From Aminobacter anthyllidis (GTDB lineage Bacteria; Pseudomonadota; Alphaproteobacteria; Rhizobiales; Rhizobiaceae), in assembly GCF_018555685.1 (NCBI RefSeq), contig NZ_JAFLWW010000002.1:186001-250000 (forward strand): DNA of 64,000 nucleotides, given 5' to 3'. The notes below the pieces were generated by a model. That model saw only the letters and a program-made list of their open reading frames with translations, did not search any database and was not told the origin of the DNA. Of the stretch, positions 54,329 to 61,002 are shown one piece after another (the stretch's first letter is position 1; every line of letters starts with the position of its first letter). Made by a program: the position numbers and the translations under genes.

Positions 54329-54510
54329 GTGCGTCCTTCGAGGCTCGCCCCGTTGACGCCGCGCATCACCTGAACCAACCGAGCGGGCTCGCACCTCAGG
54401 ATGAGGGCTGTCGGCGACCTTCAACCCCAATCATCACGGGTCTCAGATACAGGCGCCAAGACGCCTCATCCTGAGGTGCTCGCCTGAAAGGCGAGCCTCG
54501 AAGGACGCAG
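54329..54510. repeat. Long inverted intergenic repeat, family C copy 2
   Basis: GTGCGTCCTTCGAGGCTCGC (54329-54348) is mirrored by GCGAGCCTCGAAGGACGCAG (54491-54510), with inner CACCTCAGGATGAGG / CCTCATCCTGAGGTG arms. The same element lies at 18220-18385. It occupies most of the 372-base spacer (54156-54527) between the GNAT-C39 gene and the anti-sigma gene; I see no other feature there. Confidence 0.85.
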
Positions 54511-54527
54511 CGACAATGGCACCAAGC

Positions 54528-55316
54528 TCAGGTCAACCCAGCCCCAGCCAGCAGCTGCTTGTAGGCGTCCTTGGCGACCACGCCCATCTGCTCTGGCGGC
54601 AACGTGCCGACGATGGCGCAGCCATAACCCTTGTCTTGCCAGTAGACGGCCTCGGGGCCACCGCTGGCGAGCGTGTAGGTGCCCTTGGAGCGCTCGGTTC
54701 CTTCGGTGGTGACATAGACCGAAATCCGGTTACCCTCGGCGTCGGCGTAAAGCATCAACGCCGCCGTGGTGCCGTTCGCCGGCACCAGCCGTCCGCCCAG
54801 AAGCTCAAAGCCATTCTTGGTCAGGTCCGGCGCCACCAGCGTCAGGCCTGTGCGCTTGGACAACCAACCGGTCAGATAGGCCTGGTCGCTGCCATCGACC
54901 TCGACAGGCCGGTTCTTGTCGGCGGCGAATGTCTGATGCGCGGCAATCGCCAGCTCGGCCATGCGGTCGTCGTCATCGGAGCCAAAGCCAATGCCGTTGG
55001 CCCCGGCAAGATACCCAGCGAGCCCGCCGGCAATCAGCAGCGTCGCTGCCGCCGCCATGCGCCACCACTGCGCAGCCTCCTTGCGCTTGGGTCCGTCACC
55101 GTTGACCGCAGCCTCCAGCCGCGACGGCACCGGCTCTTCGAGCACACCGACAAACAGGTTGCGCAGCGCGGCGTTATCAGCGGCATAGCGCAGGCTCTTG
55201 GCCTTCATGTCGGGATTGGCTTCCAGCCACATCTGGTAGGCGGCGCGCTCGTCCTCGGGCAGCTCGCCGTCGAGAGCCAGGTGGATGTCACGGTCGGTGA
55301 AGCTGCGCGCGTTCAT
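54528..55316 (-). CDS. Anti-sigma factor
   Basis: 262 residues. N-terminal sigma-binding part FTDRDIHLALDGELPEDERA (a zinc-finger-free version of the ASD), one helix WWRMAAAATLLIAGGLAGYL at ~85-105, and a periplasmic domain of ~150 residues ending PEQMGVVAKDAYKQLLAG. No HxxxCxxC zinc motif is seen, so the sigma is held by a non-ChrR-type domain. Its ATG overlaps the sigma stop (ATGA). The signal sensed is unknown. Confidence 0.9.
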   Translation of the reverse strand: MNARSFTDRDIHLALDGELPEDERAAYQMWLEANPDMKAKSLRYAADNAALRNLFVGVLEEPVPSRLEAAVNGDGPKRKEAAQWWRMAAAATLLIAGGLAGYLAGANGIGFGSDDDDRMAELAIAAHQTFAADKNRPVEVDGSDQAYLTGWLSKRTGLTLVAPDLTKNGFELLGGRLVPANGTTAALMLYADAEGNRISVYVTTEGTERSKGTYTLASGGPEAVYWQDKGYGCAIVGTLPPEQMGVVAKDAYKQLLAGAGLT

Positions 55317-55831
55317 TTTTCGACGATCCTTATCGCCCGCCGGCGTGCCTGGTCGTCAAGCAGCCCGCGCAGTTCTTCCCGTCCACGCGCGATGCGCGAC
55401 ATCAGCGTACCCGCCGGCACGCCCAGCATCGTTGCGGCCTCGGCATATGAAAATCCTTCGATCGCAACCATCACCAGCGCGGCGCGCCGGTCGGGGCTGA
55501 TCTGCTGCAATGCGTCGACGATCTCGCGCGAGGCGACACTCTCGGCCTGCGTCGCAGGGGTCGCCAGCGCCTCGGACGCGTCGAGCGGCAGGATCGATGC
55601 CTCGCCGCGCCGGCTCACCTTGCGCATCTGGTCGATGAATAGATGGTGCATGATCGTAAACAGCCACCTCCTGGGGCTTTCTCCGGTTCGCCAGTTGTCC
55701 ATGCGCACCAGCGCGCGCTCGAGACTGTCCTGGACGAGATCGTCCGCGGAATCACGGTCGCGCAGAAGCGCGCGCGCATAGCGGCGCAGCCGGGGGATTT
55801 CCTGAAGTATCGCTGCCTTTTTTTCGTCCAT
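55313..55831 (-). CDS. ECF-family RNA polymerase sigma factor
   Basis: 172 residues. Region 2: RRYARALLRDRDSADDLVQD; region 4: EGFSYAEAATMLGVPAGTLM then SRIARGREEL. Start at ATG 55831 (MDEKKAAILQEI); the frame is open upstream but not sigma-like. It is made with its own anti-sigma, overlapping by 4 bases. Group is uncertain; a sequence like an EcfG-type promoter lies upstream. Confidence 0.93.
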   Translation of the reverse strand: MDEKKAAILQEIPRLRRYARALLRDRDSADDLVQDSLERALVRMDNWRTGESPRRWLFTIMHHLFIDQMRKVSRRGEASILPLDASEALATPATQAESVASREIVDALQQISPDRRAALVMVAIEGFSYAEAATMLGVPAGTLMSRIARGREELRGLLDDQARRRAIRIVEK

Positions 55832-55930
55832 GACCGCGGATCGCAAGTCGTCCTCTTTGCACGCCGATTGAACGCGCCTTGTCAGCGCGGCGCAAGCCTG
55901 GCCTTGGGGACCTTTTGCCCAAGCGCACAA

Positions 55931-55958
55931 CTAACGATTGCCAGGCGCGTTCTATTCC
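55931..55958 (-). promoter_or_regulatory. Possible ECF-dependent promoter
   Basis: On the minus strand GGAAT (55954-55958), 17 bases, CGTTAG (55931-55936). This resembles the alphaproteobacterial GGAAC-N16/17-CGTT pattern, with one mismatch, about 100 bases before the sigma gene. Confidence 0.3.
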
Positions 55959-56054
55959 CGACACATCAGATTTCTTGAACCATTTCCCTAGTTCAATTGA
56001 TTTTGAACATCGGCCGGGATCGGCTAGATATGGCGCTCCACGGGAGATGCGACG

Positions 56055-57296
56055 ATGACGGCAGCGGCGGTAAACACCAGGTCGGGCGCAAAGATCCCCT
56101 GGCTCATCATCATCTGCGGCTGTCTGATTGCAGCCATGACCTTCGGCCCGCGCTCGGCGATGGGCTTCTTCCAGTTGCCGATGCTCGCCGACAGGGGCTG
56201 GGACCGCACCACCTTCGGCCTCGCCATGGCGATCCAGAACCTGTGCTGGGGCCTTGGCCAGCCGATCTTCGGCGCCATCGCCGACAAGTTCGGCAGCTGG
56301 CGTGTGCTGACGCTCGGCGCCGTGCTCTATTCGCTTGGCCTGTACCTGATGGCCCATGCCGACAGCGCCACCATCCTGCATCTGAGCGGCGGCGTGCTTG
56401 TCGGCCTTGGCGTTGCCGCCGGCTCGTTCAGCATCGTTTTGGCAGCTTTTGCCCGCAACACCAACCCGCAGAACCGCTCCATGGTGTTCGGCATCGGCAC
56501 CGCCGCCGGTTCGGCCGGCATGTTCATCTTCGCGCCGATCAGCCAGGGCCTGATCGACGCCTATGGCTGGTCCGACACGCTGGTCTACATGTCGATCGCC
56601 ATGCTGGTCATCCCGGTGCTGGCGATCCCGCTTGTCGGCAATTCGCGCTCGGGCAAGGTCTCGCAAACCGAGATCGACCAGACGCTCGGCCAGGCGCTGT
56701 CGGAGGCTTTTGGCCACAAGAGCTACCTGCTGCTGACCTCCGGCTTCTTCGTCTGCGGCTTCCAGGTCGCCTTCATCACCGCCCACTTCCCGGCCTATAT
56801 CAGGGACATCGGCATCGATGCGCGCTACGCCGTCATCGCGCTGGCACTGATCGGCTTCTTCAACGTCATCGGCTCTCTCGCCTCTGGCATCATCGGCCAG
56901 AAATATTCCAAGCCGCACTTCCTCGCCTGGATCTATATCGCCCGATCGGTGCTGGTGACGGTGTTCCTGCTGGTGCCGCAGACACCGACAACCGTCGTCG
57001 TCTTCGCCATCATCATGGGCCTGCTGTGGCTGTCGACGGTGCCGCCGACAAACGGCCTTGTCGCCATCATGTTCGGCACCCGCCACCTCGGCATGCTCGG
57101 CGGCATCGTCTTCTTCTCGCACCAGATCGGCTCGTTCCTCGGCGTCTGGCTCGGTGGCTACCTCTACGACCATTTCGGGTCCTACGACCCGGTCTGGTGG
57201 CTCGGCGTGATCCTTGGCCTGTTTGCCGCCGCCGTCCACTGGCCGATCAAGGAACGCCCGGTCGTGCGCCCCGCTGTGCTTGCTCCGGCGGAGTGA
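56055..57296 (+). CDS. Major facilitator superfamily transporter
   Basis: 413 residues, 12 helices. TFGPRSAMGFFQLPMLADRG and GIGTAAGSAGMFIFAPISQG place it near the oxalate/formate or monocarboxylate-type MFS group. Substrate not known. The ATG at 56055 has GGGAG at 8 bases. It ends back to back with the BA14K-like gene (stops adjacent). Confidence 0.9.
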   Translation: MTAAAVNTRSGAKIPWLIIICGCLIAAMTFGPRSAMGFFQLPMLADRGWDRTTFGLAMAIQNLCWGLGQPIFGAIADKFGSWRVLTLGAVLYSLGLYLMAHADSATILHLSGGVLVGLGVAAGSFSIVLAAFARNTNPQNRSMVFGIGTAAGSAGMFIFAPISQGLIDAYGWSDTLVYMSIAMLVIPVLAIPLVGNSRSGKVSQTEIDQTLGQALSEAFGHKSYLLLTSGFFVCGFQVAFITAHFPAYIRDIGIDARYAVIALALIGFFNVIGSLASGIIGQKYSKPHFLAWIYIARSVLVTVFLLVPQTPTTVVVFAIIMGLLWLSTVPPTNGLVAIMFGTRHLGMLGGIVFFSHQIGSFLGVWLGGYLYDHFGSYDPVWWLGVILGLFAAAVHWPIKERPVVRPAVLAPAE

Positions 57297-57731
57297 TTAG
57301 CGGCAATAGACGCGGCGGCCGCCTTCGCCGATGAAGGTGTTGCTGCGTCGGTCGTAACCGTAGCGCCGGTGGCAAGGGCCGCCCCACTGGTTGCGCTGAC
57401 GCTCCTTGGCGTTCTGCTCGGCGACCGACCCGGCAACGATGGCACCGACCGCGAGGCCGAGGATGCCGAGGCCGATCGCGGCTTCGACGTCCTTGTCACG
57501 CTTGCGGCGTTCGTGACGGTCATTCCTGTCGTGCCATCTGTCGCATTGCCGCCGTTCGTATCGGTCGCGCGGCCATGAGCAGTCGATGTCGTCGTCATCG
57601 TCGTCGTAATAGTAGTCGCCGACGAGTTGCACCTGCGCGCCTGACGTGAAGCTTGGGCTGCCGGCATTCACCGGAAGGCTGGCAAGCAGGCTGGCGGCCA
57701 CAGCACAGGCCAGCGTCTTTGCAAGAAACAT
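57297..57731 (-). CDS. BA14K-like exported protein with an aspartate run
   Basis: 144 residues. Signal peptide MFLAKTLACAVAASLLASLP then GDYYYDDDDDDIDCSW (a run of acidic residues), an Arg/Asp-rich stretch, a hydrophobic helix (AIGLGILGLAVGAIVAGSVA), and CHRRYGYDRRSNTFIGEGGR with RRVYC, the BA14K C-terminal pattern. BA14K proteins are Brucella-type envelope antigens. Two adjacent ATGs exist; AGGAGG sits 4 bases from the one at 57731 and only 1 from the other. Confidence 0.8.
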   Translation of the reverse strand: MFLAKTLACAVAASLLASLPVNAGSPSFTSGAQVQLVGDYYYDDDDDDIDCSWPRDRYERRQCDRWHDRNDRHERRKRDKDVEAAIGLGILGLAVGAIVAGSVAEQNAKERQRNQWGGPCHRRYGYDRRSNTFIGEGGRRVYCR

Positions 57732-57920
57732 CATGCCTCCTTTCCGGGCAGCAAGCCCGATCATCGAAGACAGGCCGATTGGGAGGGGCCTGTCATCGAT
57801 GCGATGGGACACCGTTGTCGGCGCCAAGCGTCCCCCCTGGAGGGGCAAGGGACGCGGCAGCGCCTTCAACTGGCGTATGATCCATCCCGAGGACCAGCGA
57901 CGGTCTTCGGGAGTCTTTGC

Positions 57921-58556
57921 TTAGAAGCCGTAATTCACACCGAGCTTGACGCTGTGGCTGGCGAGGTCCTCGCTGCGGCGGCCGCCGCCCTTGACCACCG
58001 CGTTCACGTCGCCATAGTTGACGTAGTTGTACTCGACGCGCGCCCTGAGGCCGCCATCGAATGCCTGTTCGATACCGCCGCCGACGAGGTAGCCGCCTTC
58101 CCACTTGTCGTCGGAAATGACGTTACCCTTGCCCTTGAACTTGGCCATCGAGTAGCCGGCCGTGCCGTAAACCAGCGTGCGGTCGAGGGCTACGCCGGCG
58201 CGCACCTTGGCCGCACCGTTCCAGGTGCGCTGCAGTTCGGCGCCACCGCCGAGATTGTACTTGGAACCCTTGGAGTAGCTGCCTTCGAGCTCGGCGCCGT
58301 AGACCATCGAGCCGGACTGGAAGTTGGTGCCGACCTGGCCGCCGAGCTGCCAGCCGCTCTTGTCGGCGAACGGGTTCGGGAAACCCGAGGAGGCCGAGCC
58401 GACATGGACACCGGCATAGGTGCCCGACCAGTCATAGGCCTGATTGGAAAAATCCTGCGGCGCCTCATAGTTCTGGGCGATATCGGCGGCCATTGCAGGC
58501 ATGGCGAAAGGCGCGAGGCCAGCGAATACGACGAAAAACAGATTTCGCGTGGACAT
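57921..58556 (-). CDS. Omp25/Omp31-type outer-membrane protein
   Basis: 211 residues. Signal peptide MSTRNLFFVVFAGLAPFAMP AMAA, then DWSGTYAGVHVGSASSGFPN, typical of the family. Eight-stranded barrel ends SVKLGVNYGF with terminal Phe. WQLGGQVGTNFQSGSMVYGA and RVEYNYVNYGDV are hallmarks. Abundant outer-membrane structural proteins of Brucella and rhizobia; this one has its own long 5' region with a hairpin. Confidence 0.93.
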   Translation of the reverse strand: MSTRNLFFVVFAGLAPFAMPAMAADIAQNYEAPQDFSNQAYDWSGTYAGVHVGSASSGFPNPFADKSGWQLGGQVGTNFQSGSMVYGAELEGSYSKGSKYNLGGGAELQRTWNGAAKVRAGVALDRTLVYGTAGYSMAKFKGKGNVISDDKWEGGYLVGGGIEQAFDGGLRARVEYNYVNYGDVNAVVKGGGRRSEDLASHSVKLGVNYGF

Positions 58557-59007
58557 GTTAGTTCTTGCTCCGACATTTGCGTGGGGCTGCGAAGCAAAAG
58601 CCTCGCAGCCCGTTGACGGGGCCTCGACGCGGCGGCAACGGGGGGAGAACCCGCCGGCCAAGTCCCGTGCACCATATCATTGGTTGCGAGCGTAAACTGA
58701 GCCTTCTGCATTGCAGCAACATTGCATTGAATATAATAAAATCAATTATTTAGCGGTAATCTTTCGGTAACCTTCATTAAGCCTTCCTTGCGTCGGCCGA
58801 TCGCGAGCGCCCCAGGAAACGGGCAGTGCCGCCACGCCACGCATGGCGCCCTGCGGCCATGCAACCACAGGCCCATTGCCAAGGCTGATGTTCTGCGACG
58901 ACCATGGTTCCTGACGGCGTCTGCCGCCCTGTTGCGCTCTGCGAGTAGAACATGTGACGGTGCCGGGCTGAAATTGTCAGACAGCAGTGCGGGCCAGGAG
59001 GCTTCAG
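58557..59007. other. Intergenic region with leader hairpin of the Omp25-like gene
   Basis: 451 bases, no credible gene. GGGCTGCGA (58584-58592) pairs with TCGCAGCCC (58603-58611) to form a 9-base hairpin in the omp25-like 5' leader. An AT-rich block at 58725-58790 likely holds the promoter. The remainder towards 59007 is the 5' region of the AI-2E gene; nothing definite is seen there. Confidence 0.55.
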
Positions 59008-60960
59008 GTGGTCGAGATCAGGAAAGACCAGGGCTTGGCAGGCCAGATTTCATTGCAGCCGGCTGCAAAGACCGCATTGCCGACCTTTGCCGCCACGGCG
59101 GCCATGGTCGCCATCCTCTATTTCGCCCGCGACGTGCTGCTGCCGCTGGCGATCGCGATACTGCTCACCTTCGCGCTGGCACCAATCGTCAGCTGGCTGC
59201 GCCGGCTCGGCGTGCCCAGGCTGGTGTCGGTCATCGCCAGCGTCTTGGCCGCCTTTGGCATGGTCGCCATGTTCAGCTTCGTCGTGGCGTCGCAGATCGG
59301 CGAAGTTGCCCAGAACCTCCCGACCTATCAGTCCAACATCCTCGAGAAGGTGCGCTCGCTCAAGGAGACCGGCGGCGGCAACGGCATCATCGACAGGCTG
59401 AGCGGGGTCATCGAGCGTGTCGGACAAGAGATCGACAAGCCCGAAGCCGCGACAGTCGGGCCATCGCAACCGTCGCGGCCGGACCCGCTGCTGGTCGAGA
59501 TCTTCACACCCCAGCGGCCGATCGAAACCCTGAAGAACCTGATCCTGCCGCTGATCGGCCCGCTCGCCACCGCCGGCCTGGTCATTGTCGTCGTCATCTT
59601 CATGCTGCTGGAGCGCGAAGACCTGCGCGACCGGTTCATTCGGCTTGTCGGTTATGGCGACCTCCACCGAACGACCGAAGCGCTTCAGGATGCCGGCCGC
59701 AGGGTCGGGCAATATCTGCTGATGCAACTGGTCGTGAACGTTGCCTATGGCGTCCCGATCGGCATGGGTCTCTGGTTGCTGGGCATACCGAACGCGGTCC
59801 TGTGGGGCCTGCTGGCGATCATGCTGCGCTTCGTGCCCTATATCGGCCCGGCGATCGCGATGATCCTGCCGCTTTTCCTGGCCCTGGCGGTGGCGCCTGG
59901 CTGGTCGCTCGTCCTGTGGGCGGCAGCACTGTTCATCGTGATGGAACTCATCATCAACAACGTCATCGAGCCATGGCTCTACGGCTCAAGGACGGGCCTT
60001 TCACCACTGGCCATCATTGTCGCCGCGATCTTCTGGACCTGGCTGTGGGGGCCGGTGGGGCTCGTGCTGTCCACGCCGCTGACCGTTTGCCTCGTCGTGC
60101 TGGGAAAGCACGTTCCGCAATTTGCATTCCTCGAGGTTCTGTTCGGCAACGAACCGGTCCTCGATCCCAAGCAACGCCTCTATCAGCGCCTGCTGGCCGG
60201 CGACCCCGAGGAAGCGACAGACCACGCCGAGGAGATGCTCGAGACCGAGTACCTTGTCGACTTCTACGGCAGCGTGGCCATTCCGGCATTGCTGCTCGGC
60301 GAACGCGACCGCGCCCGCGGTGCGCTGACCGACGAGCAGCGCAGGCGCGTTGCGGCAAGTGCTGCGACACTGGTCGCCAACCTGAACGAGATCGCCAATG
60401 AAGAGGCGGAGGAAGGCGACGACGTCGCTACGGACGATACCGAGCCGGACGAAAGCCCTGAGGACGACGAACTGCCGGATGGAGCGGGAAAATCGGTACT
60501 TTGCATAGGCGGGCGCGGCGATCTCGACAACGCGGCCGCCGCCATGCTCGCCCAGGTCCTGACGGTTCAGGGCGCCTCGGCGTCGACGGCGAGCCACACC
60601 GATGTCGACCCGGCCAACATCCGCAACCTGCCGCTAGGCACGTTCCAGACCGCGATCGTCGGCTTCCTCAATTCCGACTCGCTGAACCATGGACGCTACG
60701 TCGTGCGCCGGCTCAAGCGGGCCGGAAAGAACCTGCGCGTCGGGATCGTGCTTTGGGCCGACGAGACGCCAGGCCGCGATGCCGAAAAGCTCGCCGCCGA
60801 GTTGAACGCCGACTTTGTCGCATACGACATGACATCAGCCGCGACGGGTGCGCTGTCGGACGCGCCTGCCGTTCCCCTCAAGGCGCCGAAACGCATGGTC
60901 AGGCGCCAGGCTTCATCCCGCAGCAAGCCGGCGGCAAAGCAGAAAGCGCCAGCCGGCTGA
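59008..60960 (+). CDS. AI-2E family permease with a long soluble C-terminal domain
   Basis: 650 residues. Residues ~20-370 are the eight-helix AI-2E/PerM permease (AILYFARDVLLPLAIAILLT, IMLRFVPYIGPAIAMILPLF, IEPWLYGSRTGLSPLAIIVA). The C-terminal ~280 residues are soluble: a helical part (DPKQRLYQRLLAGDPEEATD), an acidic linker, then an alpha/beta domain starting GKSVLCIGGRGDLDNAAAAM that resembles a B12-binding-like or Rossmann-like receiver. Typical AI-2E proteins are ~350 residues. The GTG at 59008 has AGGAGG at 6 bases. Transport substrate unknown. Confidence 0.88.
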   Translation: MVEIRKDQGLAGQISLQPAAKTALPTFAATAAMVAILYFARDVLLPLAIAILLTFALAPIVSWLRRLGVPRLVSVIASVLAAFGMVAMFSFVVASQIGEVAQNLPTYQSNILEKVRSLKETGGGNGIIDRLSGVIERVGQEIDKPEAATVGPSQPSRPDPLLVEIFTPQRPIETLKNLILPLIGPLATAGLVIVVVIFMLLEREDLRDRFIRLVGYGDLHRTTEALQDAGRRVGQYLLMQLVVNVAYGVPIGMGLWLLGIPNAVLWGLLAIMLRFVPYIGPAIAMILPLFLALAVAPGWSLVLWAAALFIVMELIINNVIEPWLYGSRTGLSPLAIIVAAIFWTWLWGPVGLVLSTPLTVCLVVLGKHVPQFAFLEVLFGNEPVLDPKQRLYQRLLAGDPEEATDHAEEMLETEYLVDFYGSVAIPALLLGERDRARGALTDEQRRRVAASAATLVANLNEIANEEAEEGDDVATDDTEPDESPEDDELPDGAGKSVLCIGGRGDLDNAAAAMLAQVLTVQGASASTASHTDVDPANIRNLPLGTFQTAIVGFLNSDSLNHGRYVVRRLKRAGKNLRVGIVLWADETPGRDAEKLAAELNADFVAYDMTSAATGALSDAPAVPLKAPKRMVRRQASSRSKPAAKQKAPAG

Positions 60961-61002
60961 AGCCTGTGGCTTGGCAGCCGGCTTGCGGCGTTTGCCTGTT
61001 GG

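Noticed and set aside
55752-57239. Minus-strand open frame opposite the MFS gene, reaching the sigma gene
   Set aside because: Highly charged low-complexity translation, antisense to a 12-helix transporter.
58788-60401. Plus-strand frame overlapping the AI-2E gene in another phase
   Set aside because: Arg/Pro/His-rich shadow; the AI-2E permease frame has helices, a good ribosome-binding site and family motifs.
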